Shown here: positions 1-8,303 of the stretch, piece by piece
Position numbering within the stretch: position 1 is the stretch's first letter
Layout: each line of letters opens with the position of its first letter
Origin: MFD09286-c1 sp963701015
GTDB taxonomy: Bacteria; Bacteroidota; Bacteroidia; Bacteroidales; DTGW01
Reading direction: 5' to 3'
DNA: 64,000 bases
NCBI GenBank assembly: GCA_963701015.1
Contig: OY969556.1
Location: 1,116,001 to 1,180,000, forward strand
The notes under the pieces: model-generated
What the model was told of the DNA's origin: nothing
Databases searched by the model: none
Seen by the model: only the letters and a program-made list of their open reading frames with translations
Made by a program: the position numbers and the translations under genes

Positions 1-90
1 AAGTAAAATTTCGACAATCATATATCTTTAGACTCTTTAACTAACAACATTTTAAAGCTTATGATGCATTAACTTACCTTAACTATTTCA

Positions 91-123
91 TTGTTGATAA
101 CAGGCTTTATTTTAATAATTTTG
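91..123 (+). promoter_or_regulatory. Candidate Bacteroidota-type promoter of the HtrA gene
   Basis: TTGTTG at 91-96 is followed after 19 bases by TAATTTTG at 116-123. This fits the Bacteroidetes sigma-factor consensus (TTG or TTTG, about 19 bases, TAnnTTTG). The ATG lies 18 bases after the -7 box, so the 5' leader would be very short. Motif reading only. Confidence 0.5.
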
Positions 124-141
124 TTAAAAAATTAAGGTATT

Positions 142-1572
142 ATGAAAACAAATAAATATATTGGAACGATACTAATAGCCACTATTACAAGCATTATAAC
201 ATTATTCGTATATTCAAAATTTTTTGATAGAAAGCAAGTTGTTTATAATTATCCGTATGTACAGCCAAAAATGGTATCGTATAACGGACCCGGTCAACAA
301 CCAGTAGATTTAACCTATGCCGCTGAACAAACAGTTCATGGAGTTGTACATGTTCGTACTAAATCGAAAATTGAAGAAGTTTATAGAAATCCATTATATG
401 AATTCTTTTATGGAAATGGTGATATTACCCGTTCTGAACCAGTTGTTGGGTTTGGATCAGGAGTTATAATATCCGCTGATGGATATATTGTCACTAATAA
501 TCATGTTATCAAAGGAGCTGAAGATATATCTGTTAAATTAAATGACAATCGCGAATTCGATGCGAAACTGGTTGCTGCTGATCCAAGTACCGATTTAGCC
601 TTATTGAAAATAGATGCAAAGAATTTGCCTTTTATACCATTTGGCAATTCTGATGATTTAAAACTTGGGGAATGGGTATTGGCTGTCGGGAATCCATATA
701 ATCTTACTTCAACTGTAACAGCTGGAATTATAAGTGCAAAGGCAAGGAATTTGAACATGATTAATGATAATTATAAAATTGAATCATATATACAAACCGA
801 TGCCGCATTAAATCCGGGAAATAGCGGAGGAGCATTAGTTAATGTTAATGGCCAACTTGTTGGTATTAATACAGCAATTTTATCACCAACTGGAGGATAT
901 TCTGGTAATTCGTTTGCTATACCGGTTACCATAGTGAAGAAAGTTGTGGATGATTTAAGGGAATATGGCGAAGTACAACGTGCTTTCTTGGGAATTACTC
1001 CAACTGATGTAAATGCTGAAATTGCAAAACAAAATAATTTGGATATTACTACAGGTGTTTTTGTTTCGGATGTTAAGGAAACTGGCGCTGCAAAAGAAGC
1101 TGGCATTAAAAAGGGAGATGTTATTATTAAGCTTGACGAGACCGATATTACCAGTACTTCTGATTTACAGGAACATTTAAGTGAATACAGACCAAAGGAT
1201 AAAGTTACAATTACTTTACTTCGAAATAACAAACCTTTAGTTTATAATGTGATATTACGAAATTTACAAGGTGAAACTAAGTTGATACGCCCAACTGATG
1301 TTTATAGCCTTATGGGGGCAAAATTTGCTGAAATTACAGATGAGGATAGAAAGGGATTAGGTATAAGATATGGCGTAAAAATAACAGAATTAAGTCCGGG
1401 AAAATTTAGCAAAGCAGGAATCGAAGAAGGTTTTATAATTACACGTTTGAATAATAAACCAGTTAGTTCAATTTCTGATCTTAAAAATATACTTGAAAAT
1501 ACACGTGGAGGTGTATATATTGAAGGTATTTATTCGAATGGCGTTATAGCTTATTATGCTTTTGGTCTCTAG
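142..1572 (+). CDS. HtrA/DegQ-family periplasmic serine protease with two PDZ domains
   Basis: A trypsin-like envelope protease/chaperone of the DegP/DegQ/HtrA family, which degrades or refolds damaged exported proteins. Residues about 6-24 form an N-terminal membrane segment or uncleaved signal. The catalytic triad is readable: His121 (NNHVIKGA), Asp151 (STDLALLK) and Ser228 (NPGNSGGAL). Two PDZ-like regions follow, about 285-375 and 385-470, and the 476-residue length is usual for the family. The ATG follows a good promoter motif by 18 bases, which supports this start. It is apparently monocistronic, since a strong hairpin lies just downstream. The family call is secure; the exact DegP/DegQ/DegS assignment is not. 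Confidence 0.95.
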   Translation: MKTNKYIGTILIATITSIITLFVYSKFFDRKQVVYNYPYVQPKMVSYNGPGQQPVDLTYAAEQTVHGVVHVRTKSKIEEVYRNPLYEFFYGNGDITRSEPVVGFGSGVIISADGYIVTNNHVIKGAEDISVKLNDNREFDAKLVAADPSTDLALLKIDAKNLPFIPFGNSDDLKLGEWVLAVGNPYNLTSTVTAGIISAKARNLNMINDNYKIESYIQTDAALNPGNSGGALVNVNGQLVGINTAILSPTGGYSGNSFAIPVTIVKKVVDDLREYGEVQRAFLGITPTDVNAEIAKQNNLDITTGVFVSDVKETGAAKEAGIKKGDVIIKLDETDITSTSDLQEHLSEYRPKDKVTITLLRNNKPLVYNVILRNLQGETKLIRPTDVYSLMGAKFAEITDEDRKGLGIRYGVKITELSPGKFSKAGIEEGFIITRLNNKPVSSISDLKNILENTRGGVYIEGIYSNGVIAYYAFGL

Positions 1573-1652
1573 ACCCTGATCAAAATTTTAAATTTTTTAT
1601 CTATACATATTTTACATTTTTTCTTGTCTGTTTCAATTGGCTAGAAAAGTAT

Positions 1653-1695
1653 ATAATAATGAAGAAAATCATATACTGATTTTCTTCATTATTAT
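1653..1695 (+). terminator. 19-bp perfect AT-rich hairpin downstream of htrA
   Basis: The arms at 1653-1671 and 1677-1695 are perfectly complementary over 19 bp with a 5-base loop (TATAC). No clear T-tract follows, so it may be a transcript-stabilising stem or a weak terminator rather than a canonical intrinsic terminator. Confidence 0.5.
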
Positions 1696-1793
1696 CCCAC
1701 TTAAAATTAATCAAATGTTAATATTTATTTAATATTGATAAAAAGTAAACTTTTGATATTTGCATATTGTTATATTCTTGATAAAGACAATGA

Positions 1794-2330
1794 ATGGAAA
1801 GTTTACCTTCAATTGATAAAAATTTAGTAGTAGCTCTAGCAAAATTACGTGTAAGTAGCATAACCTCTTTCATGAAATTAATGACGAGGATTGGCGATGG
1901 ATACATTTGGACAGGTTTGTGTATCTTAGTTGCAGCTTTTAATGCCTATGCCGGATTCGTCATGATTTTTGCTTCCTTAACACAAATTATATTACAACAA
2001 ATTGTTAAACATATATTTTGTCGTGAAAGGCCATTTGTTGCCCATGACGACATTTTTTATATAATACCACCACCTGATAAATTTTCATTTCCTTCAGGTC
2101 ATACGGCAGCTGCATTTGTAATGGTTTTTGCCATCTTTCATTTTTATCCGATATTTTTTGGTATAATGCTTTTAATAGCTTGTCTTATTGCTTTATCGCG
2201 AGTTTATTTAGGCTTGCATTATCCATCTGATATTTTCGGAGGAATACTTCTTGGTTATATAAGTTATAAAATAGGTTTTGCAATTGCCAATTTAATTGTA
2301 TTATACAAATATTTGCATTTGTTTAAATAA
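1794..2330 (+). CDS. PAP2-superfamily membrane phosphatase
   Basis: A membrane lipid phosphatase of the type 2 phosphatidic acid phosphatase superfamily, which includes undecaprenyl-diphosphate and phosphatidylglycerophosphate phosphatases. All three catalytic motifs are present: K72-x6-R79-P80, P100-S-G-H103 and S135-R136-x5-H142-x3-D146. Several hydrophobic segments are visible (about 40-65, 105-135 and 148-170). At 178 residues it is a normal length. It faces the next gene tail to tail, 17 bases apart. The substrate cannot be told from sequence; a role in lipid-carrier recycling is inference. Confidence 0.9.
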   Translation: MESLPSIDKNLVVALAKLRVSSITSFMKLMTRIGDGYIWTGLCILVAAFNAYAGFVMIFASLTQIILQQIVKHIFCRERPFVAHDDIFYIIPPPDKFSFPSGHTAAAFVMVFAIFHFYPIFFGIMLLIACLIALSRVYLGLHYPSDIFGGILLGYISYKIGFAIANLIVLYKYLHLFK

Positions 2331-2347
2331 TGGATTTTATATTTTTA

Positions 2348-2875
2348 TTATCGTTTACTTGATTGTAATGACGATTTCATAAAACCTTCAATAAAATCGG
2401 TACCTGCATATCCTGAAGCAATTAAAGTTAAGGCATTTGTATTTGTAAATACTGTAAAATTGTCTTCTTTAATAATAGCCGATAATACTCCAGCAATTGC
2501 ACCTATAACCAATGAAATTATTAAACTGTGGATTAATTGTTTATGTTTATATAAATCTTTCATAGTTTGGTTTGTAGAAGACGCCTGGTCGTATAGTTTT
2601 TTCAAACCGGTAATTATTCTAATTCCCTGACCAGTGGCTCCTAATAATGCTCCTAAAACTATTATTACCAAATAATCAATCGGCCTGTTCTTTATAGGAT
2701 TGTAATTTGAATTTTCATCTTTCGACGCCACCTTTGATTTATCTGAATTACATACGCATACATGTGTGCAAGAAGTATTCTGTAATTTAGAAGAATCCTT
2801 TAATTGATTATCTGCGAATATGGAAATTGAAAAAATTAAAAATATGAGAATTGAGAATAACATTTTTGGTTTCAT
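2348..2875 (-). CDS. Hypothetical exported/membrane protein
   Basis: Family not recognised. The first 21 residues look like a signal peptide (basic start, hydrophobic core, FADNQ cleavage-like site). A short Cys-containing stretch follows (TSCTHVCVCNS, about residues 34-44). Two further hydrophobic segments occupy about 69-86 and 115-138 and are rich in Gly and Ala, suggesting a small inner-membrane protein. The region between them is charged and may be cytoplasmic or periplasmic. It stands alone on the minus strand, convergent with the PAP2 gene, so context gives no functional hint. Confidence 0.65.
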   Translation of the reverse strand: MKPKMLFSILIFLIFSISIFADNQLKDSSKLQNTSCTHVCVCNSDKSKVASKDENSNYNPIKNRPIDYLVIIVLGALLGATGQGIRIITGLKKLYDQASSTNQTMKDLYKHKQLIHSLIISLVIGAIAGVLSAIIKEDNFTVFTNTNALTLIASGYAGTDFIEGFMKSSLQSSKR

Positions 2876-3090
2876 GTAAATAAGCTTTAATTGTTTAAGA
2901 AATAAATGTAATCAAAGTTGGTAATTTAACAACGAATCAAATTACAAATTTCTATATGGAATCATAAAAGTATCGGAATATTTTTAATTAAAAATTAAAT
3001 CATTCTAAAAAATAAAAGCCTAACTTTAAATTTATTTAACTATATCATTGAATCAAATCGCCAATTACTAATATTCTAATAATTAATAGC

Positions 3091-4944
3091 ATGAAATTTT
3101 TGAACGAGCTAAAGACAGGCAGAAAATCAAAAATATTATTTTTTATTTTTGGAATTTCTTCGACCATTTGGTTTTTAATTAGAGTAATTCCTAAGCCAAG
3201 CCGTGCAACTTATCCTTGTATGAAAGCTACTGCGCCATTTATGTCGGCATTTATTTTATATTTATTAAGTTTAAGTACTTCAATTTTTGTATTTAAGAAA
3301 TACAAAATTAAATTTTTGCAAACCCGGTTTATGCTTTCATTTGTAATGATTGCATTTGCTTTGTTTTCATTCACACAAAGTACTGACCGGCAACTGGACC
3401 TTGTTGCTTTAGATAGTTTTGTTGCAAATGCTCCCATTGGTGTTGCAAAAGGTATTCATCCAGGCAGGGTGGTTTGGGTGCATGATTCTAAAGCTGTAAA
3501 TCAATCATATAATACTACAAATTCGGATAATGAATACTGGTGTAATGATGATAATTGTAATCAAACAATTGTAGATTCCTTATTAAACGCTGGAATTGAA
3601 GAAATTGCAGGTGAGTCAAATATTCAAACTGCCTGGGATACAATTTTTAAATATTTTAATGTAAATCATGGAAAAGGTGATGTTGGATATGTTTCAGGTG
3701 AAAAAATCGCAGTCAAAATTAACCTTACAACTTCGGCAACAACTCAAGCTGAAATGAATTCAACACCTCAATTATGCCTTTCACTTTTAAAACAATTGAT
3801 TGAAGTAGTTGGTGTAAAACAGGAAGATATTTGGTTCGGTGATAGTTACAGACCTTTTCAGGATGTTTATTGGAACAAATGTCATACAGTTTATCCTAAT
3901 GTTCATTATATGGATGGCAATGGCAATAATGGGAGGGAGCAAACCCAGCCATCAACGAAACAATTATTGGTTTTTAGCGATGGAAAGGAAACTTCATCAA
4001 TTCCTCAACATATAGCGAATGCCGATTATTTTATCAATATGCCGTGTTTAAAAACACATAATGAAGGAGGTATTACATTAACTGCAAAAACACATCAGGG
4101 AACAGTATTAAATCCAGATCCGAATAGTGGCGTAAATACACCATCTACACAGTCCGCTATGTATATGCATCCATATTTACCTGGTGATAATCCCGGGTAT
4201 CATAAATACAGGCATTTTGTTGATTATATGGGACACAAAGATCTTGGAGGTAAAACATTGTTATTTATTGTCGATGGTATATGGGCTGGTGAAAATTGGA
4301 CAGGTGAAATCTGGAAATGGAAAATGCCTCCATTCAATAATCAATATCCGGCATCATTGTTTATTTCACAGGATCATGTTGCTATTGATGCGGTTTGCTT
4401 TGATTTTTTGTTAACTGAATATGCACGGATGCCTGAAAGTGAACAATATCCTTATATTAATGGAACTGACGATTATTTAATGCAAGCTGCTGATTCGTCG
4501 AATTGGCCAACCGGTATTAAATATAACCCGGAAGGTGATGGCAAATCAATCGGAAGTTTGGGCGTATATGAACATTGGAATAATTTAACTGATAAACAAT
4601 ATTCGCGAAATTTGGGTATTGGTGATGGAATTGAATTATATTCAACATTGGTAACCTCAGCTATAAAACAGACAAACCTTGTTTCCTTTAATGTATCTGT
4701 TTATCCAAATCCATTTATTAGGAATGTAAATTTTGCTATTAAGCAAACTTCAAACAATCAATATTATCTTTCAATTTATAACCTTAATGGTCAAGCTGTT
4801 TTTCAAACTACAATTCAAAATAATATATATACATGGAATGGAGTTGGACTTTCGGGAACAAAAGTAAAATCCGGAACTTATGTTGCTAAAATTACCGACA
4901 AATATTCAAAAGTTATGGCATGTAAAACCGTAATATATAATTAA
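3091..4944 (+). CDS. DUF362-domain protein with N-terminal membrane segments and T9SS sorting domain
   Basis: The central part (about residues 120-500) resembles DUF362 proteins, a family of unclear function often found near redox or iron-sulfur proteins. The last 75 residues form a type IX secretion sorting domain: VYPNPF near residue 542, followed by YNLNGQAVF and a KSGTYVAKI-like ending. Unusually, the N terminus has three hydrophobic segments (about 14-31, 48-68 and 77-95) instead of a simple cleavable signal peptide. The next gene, a lipoprotein, starts 3 bases after the stop, so the two are probably co-transcribed. The DUF362 call rests on pattern resemblance; the sorting domain is clear. 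Confidence 0.75.
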   Translation: MKFLNELKTGRKSKILFFIFGISSTIWFLIRVIPKPSRATYPCMKATAPFMSAFILYLLSLSTSIFVFKKYKIKFLQTRFMLSFVMIAFALFSFTQSTDRQLDLVALDSFVANAPIGVAKGIHPGRVVWVHDSKAVNQSYNTTNSDNEYWCNDDNCNQTIVDSLLNAGIEEIAGESNIQTAWDTIFKYFNVNHGKGDVGYVSGEKIAVKINLTTSATTQAEMNSTPQLCLSLLKQLIEVVGVKQEDIWFGDSYRPFQDVYWNKCHTVYPNVHYMDGNGNNGREQTQPSTKQLLVFSDGKETSSIPQHIANADYFINMPCLKTHNEGGITLTAKTHQGTVLNPDPNSGVNTPSTQSAMYMHPYLPGDNPGYHKYRHFVDYMGHKDLGGKTLLFIVDGIWAGENWTGEIWKWKMPPFNNQYPASLFISQDHVAIDAVCFDFLLTEYARMPESEQYPYINGTDDYLMQAADSSNWPTGIKYNPEGDGKSIGSLGVYEHWNNLTDKQYSRNLGIGDGIELYSTLVTSAIKQTNLVSFNVSVYPNPFIRNVNFAIKQTSNNQYYLSIYNLNGQAVFQTTIQNNIYTWNGVGLSGTKVKSGTYVAKITDKYSKVMACKTVIYN

Positions 4945-4947
4945 TAT

Positions 4948-5985
4948 ATGAGGAAATTATTAATTTTTTGTGTTGCCATACTATTATGTTATAGTTGCAA
5001 AAAAAGCGATAATAATGTTGATATAAAACAATATAATTCTCTTCCATATAATAAAATTAATAAAATATATATTGATAAAGAAGGAATTAAGTGGATTGCA
5101 ACTGATTCTGGAATTGTTAGTTTTAATGGAAAGGTTTGGACACGTTATACCGAATCAGTCATAAATAATATACCAATTTCAGATATATTGGTTGAAAAAT
5201 CAGGAAATAATTTATGGATAGCATCTGAAAAAGGAGCATCAGAAATAGATTTTACTAATATTGATTTTCTTTCCACAAAACCATTTTCCACAAAATCAAG
5301 CGGATTGTTATCCGATACTGTTAATTCTATTGGAATAGATACTTCAAATGTTAAGTATTTTGGAACAAATTATGGATTGTCCATTTTTAATGGTGCAAAC
5401 TGGGATACCTTTTATGGTAAAACACAATATGGAATAGATTCAATTTTTAAATTATCACCAATTACTGGCATAGCTTCCGCTTCAAATGGATGGGTTTTTG
5501 TTTCTACTTACGGCAGTGGTGTTTCAAGATTCAAATATCAAATTGATGCAGTTACCGGGGCAACTACATACGATAAAAATTGGGCTGAAAATGGTTTTAA
5601 AACTTTAAAAACGAATAATATTTTTACAGTAATAGTTACTGATGACACTTGTCAATGGTATGGCACTGATAAAGGTGTTGCATTTCATAATAGTCCAAAT
5701 ACAAAATCAGGTTGGACTTCCTATACAACTGCAAATGGATTAGTTTGTGATACTGTTTTTGCAATAGCTAAAGATAAGTTAGGAAATATTTGGTTCGGAA
5801 CATTTAATGGAGTTAGCAAATTTAATGGTAAATCTTGGCAAAATTTTCTAAAATCCGATGGACTTATAGCAAATAAAGTTAATACAATTGCTGTTGATTT
5901 AGATGGTTCAGTTTGGTTTGGAACTGATTTTGGAATTTCGCATTATTCTAATAACACTTGGACTAATTATAATCCACATCTTTGA
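4948..5985 (+). CDS. Lipoprotein with two-component-regulator-type propeller repeats
   Basis: A 345-residue lipoprotein: the signal sequence ends in a lipobox-like LLCYSC with Cys near residue 17. The mature part is built from repeats of the pattern I-x-I/V-D-x-x-G-x-x-W-I/F-G-T-x-x-G-I-S-x-F-x-G-x-x-W, as in Reg_prop propeller sensors, for example near residues 35-60, 110-140, 225-250 and 270-335. Such repeats form seven-bladed beta-propellers in hybrid two-component systems and in free-standing surface proteins. No histidine kinase part is present. The start lies 3 bases after the DUF362 stop, so the two are likely one transcription unit. The ligand is unknown. Confidence 0.8.
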   Translation: MRKLLIFCVAILLCYSCKKSDNNVDIKQYNSLPYNKINKIYIDKEGIKWIATDSGIVSFNGKVWTRYTESVINNIPISDILVEKSGNNLWIASEKGASEIDFTNIDFLSTKPFSTKSSGLLSDTVNSIGIDTSNVKYFGTNYGLSIFNGANWDTFYGKTQYGIDSIFKLSPITGIASASNGWVFVSTYGSGVSRFKYQIDAVTGATTYDKNWAENGFKTLKTNNIFTVIVTDDTCQWYGTDKGVAFHNSPNTKSGWTSYTTANGLVCDTVFAIAKDKLGNIWFGTFNGVSKFNGKSWQNFLKSDGLIANKVNTIAVDLDGSVWFGTDFGISHYSNNTWTNYNPHL

Positions 5986-6424
5986 TTCTATATAATTTAT
6001 ATTGATTTATTCTACATAATTTAAATCATTTCAACTTATACAGTTATTTTCTTTACTTTTAGTTATATTTATTTTGATACTCGACAAATATTTTATATAT
6101 AAGCATGTAACTATTGTCTTAATTCAGTTATACCACTTTTAAATTTTTAATTCAAATATTATATTGGGGAATTTGATAGTTTTTTAAATAAGCTTAATTC
6201 TATATATTTTAAAAATCGTTAGTTTTCAAATATACTTTTGAATTTATATTCTCTATTAAATTCAAATTACATATAATAATATGCGAATATCCTAAATGCT
6301 TGAATATTAAAATTTATACCATTTATTTAACATAAAAAATGAATTAAAATTTATAATTTAGGGGAACATATATTTGATATATTTAAATCATATTCTAAAT
6401 TAAAATATGTGTAAAATTTAAATT
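5986..6424. other. AT-rich intergenic region before the hydrogenase operon
   Basis: 439 bases with no open frame of gene quality, no tRNA-like structure and no strong hairpin recognised. Base composition is more AT-rich than the flanking genes. It must contain the control region of the hydrogenase operon; the only motif I can point to is the -7-like box at 6369-6376. Confidence 0.6.
6369..6376 (+). promoter_or_regulatory. Possible -7 box for the hydrogenase operon
   Basis: TATATTTG fits TAnnTTTG and lies 48 bases before the first hydrogenase gene. No convincing TTG is present at the expected -33 distance, so the call is weak. Confidence 0.3.
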
Positions 6425-6937
6425 ATGAATAGTGATGAAATCATATTAGTTCCGGAAGAAAAAATTGATGAAATAATAGAAATTCATAACAATAGGCCTG
6501 GAGCATTATTACTTACACTTGAAGAGATTCAGGAACTTCATCCTTTTAAATATTTGCCGGATATAACTTTGAGTTTTATATCAAAAAAACTTAATGTGCC
6601 ATATTCACAAGTTTATAGTGTAGCAACTTTTTATTCATTTTTTAACTTAAAGCCACAGGGTAAACATACAATTATTGTTTGTCGCGGAACTGCTTGTCAT
6701 ACAAAAGGTTCTAAAATGTTACTTGATGAAACTTGCCATAGTTTTGGTATAAGACCTGGAGATTATGAAGGAGAGCCTTCATTTACAACACCTGATAATA
6801 TGTTTACAGTTAAAACTGTCGCATGTTTTGGACAATGTGCTTTATCGCCAGTAGTTTCAATTGATGGAGTTATATATAGTAATATTAATTCTCAAAAATT
6901 GTTGAAAATAATTGATATTGTTAAACACAAAAATTAA
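6425..6937 (+). CDS. hydC: NuoE/HydC-like [2Fe-2S] thioredoxin-fold subunit of bifurcating hydrogenase
   Basis: This is the small subunit of an electron-bifurcating [FeFe] hydrogenase, homologous to NuoE of complex I. Its C-terminal thioredoxin-like ferredoxin domain holds a [2Fe-2S] cluster with four Cys visible in CRGTACHTKGS (about 86-96) and VACFGQCALSP (about 137-147). The N-terminal half is the usual helical region with the conserved VPYSQVYSVATFYSFF segment. The 170-residue length is typical. It is the first gene of a + strand operon, 6 bases before the NuoF-like gene. The symbol is given by position and homology to HydABC; NuoE of a true complex I is unlikely because no membrane subunits follow. 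Confidence 0.9.
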   Translation: MNSDEIILVPEEKIDEIIEIHNNRPGALLLTLEEIQELHPFKYLPDITLSFISKKLNVPYSQVYSVATFYSFFNLKPQGKHTIIVCRGTACHTKGSKMLLDETCHSFGIRPGDYEGEPSFTTPDNMFTVKTVACFGQCALSPVVSIDGVIYSNINSQKLLKIIDIVKHKN

Positions 6938-6943
6938 ACTGTA

Positions 6944-8251
6944 ATGACAATTTTGAAATTAGAAAATATAAAAAAGCAAGCTTTACTGAATATTACACCA
7001 AACGAACCCATGATTATGGTTGGAATGGGAACTTGTGGAATCGGAAATGGTGCTGATATTATATTTTCAAAGTTCGAACAAATTATTAAATCAAATAAAC
7101 AATCTATTCAACTAAAAAAGACTGGCTGTTTTGGGTTTTGTGCAGTTGAACCTTTGGTTTCAGTTTACATACCAGATTTACCAATCGTTATTTATCAAAA
7201 AGTCGAAGAAAAGGACGTTGTTAAAATTATTGAATCAATAACTTTAAATAATCCATACACTAAGAAAATACTTTGCAAAATAGAAAAATGGGATCATATA
7301 ACAGGCGAAATTAACTATGGAAAAGGGTTTGAACAAATTCCGCTTTGGAATGAGATTCCCTTTTTCAATGGTCAGAAACAAATTGTCTTAAGAGACGCTG
7401 GCTTAATTGATCCGGAATTAATTAATGATTATATTGCTGTTGGAGGTTATAATGCACTTTTAAAAGTTCTTACGAAAATGAAGCCTATTGAAGTGATTGA
7501 TGAAATTATCAATTCAAAACTTCGTGGACGCGGAGGTGCTGGTTTTCCAACAGGTACAAAATGGGCAATTATGCAACGTGCAATAGCTGATAAGAAATAT
7601 ATTATTTGCAATGCAGATGAAGGAGATCCTGGGGCATACATGAACCGCAATGAAATTGAAAGCGACCCACACATGCTTATCGAAGGCATGATTATTGGTG
7701 CTTACGCAATGGGAGCCGATGAAGGGATTGCCTACGTTAGGGCTGAATATCCTTTGGCAGTAAAGCGTTTAAAATTAGCTATAAAACAAGCTGAAGAACT
7801 TGGATTATTGGGTAATAATATTTTGGGTTCCGGTTTTTCGTTTTATTTAAATGTTGTTGAAGGTGCCGGTGCATTTGTCTGTGGTGAAGAAACTGCACTA
7901 ATTGCTTCTATTGAAGGCAAAGCAGGTCGTCCAATGACTCGTCCACCTTATCCTGCAGGTAAAGGATTGTTTGGCAAACCTACAAATATCAATAATGTTG
8001 AGACTTGGTGCAATATTCCTGTTATAATTGCAAAAGGGAGTCAATGGTTTACTCAAACAGGTACTGAGAAAAGCCCAGGTACAAAAGTATTTTCACTTGT
8101 GGGAAAAGTAAAAAATACAGGATTGGTTGAACTTCCATTGGGTTCTCCCCTTGAAAAGTTTGTTTTTCAGATAGGGCAAGGTACTGGCACATCCAAACGT
8201 GTAAAAGCTGTTCAAACAGGAGGAACCTTCGGGTGGTTGCATACCACTTGA
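6944..8251 (+). CDS. hydB: NuoF/HydB-like subunit, N-terminal part (split by a one-base frameshift)
   Basis: Flavin and NAD(H)-binding subunit of the hydrogenase. Residues 20-95 are an N-terminal thioredoxin-like [2Fe-2S] domain (GMGTCGIG and GCFGFC). The NuoF core follows, with the FMN/NADH motifs RGRGGAGFPTGTKW and CNADEGDPGAYMNR, then the EGAGAFVCGEETAL segment. The frame ends at VQTGGTFGWLHTT, where the family reads QTGGPSGGC-I/V-P. The base string has two A's at 8224-8225 where one restores QTGGPSGGCIPLEHF, and the protein then continues into the frame that runs to 10079. The whole product would be about 1044 residues. It should be read with the next entry as one gene. Confidence 0.9.
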   Translation: MTILKLENIKKQALLNITPNEPMIMVGMGTCGIGNGADIIFSKFEQIIKSNKQSIQLKKTGCFGFCAVEPLVSVYIPDLPIVIYQKVEEKDVVKIIESITLNNPYTKKILCKIEKWDHITGEINYGKGFEQIPLWNEIPFFNGQKQIVLRDAGLIDPELINDYIAVGGYNALLKVLTKMKPIEVIDEIINSKLRGRGGAGFPTGTKWAIMQRAIADKKYIICNADEGDPGAYMNRNEIESDPHMLIEGMIIGAYAMGADEGIAYVRAEYPLAVKRLKLAIKQAEELGLLGNNILGSGFSFYLNVVEGAGAFVCGEETALIASIEGKAGRPMTRPPYPAGKGLFGKPTNINNVETWCNIPVIIAKGSQWFTQTGTEKSPGTKVFSLVGKVKNTGLVELPLGSPLEKFVFQIGQGTGTSKRVKAVQTGGTFGWLHTT

Positions 8252-8303
8252 ACATTTTTCAACACCAGTAGATTATGAATCATTAGCTAATTTAGGTGCA
8301 ATA

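Noticed and set aside
8049..8255. Opposite-strand open frame of 68 codons within the hydB-like gene
   Set aside because: It lies wholly inside a highly conserved coding region on the other strand and has no recognisable protein pattern.
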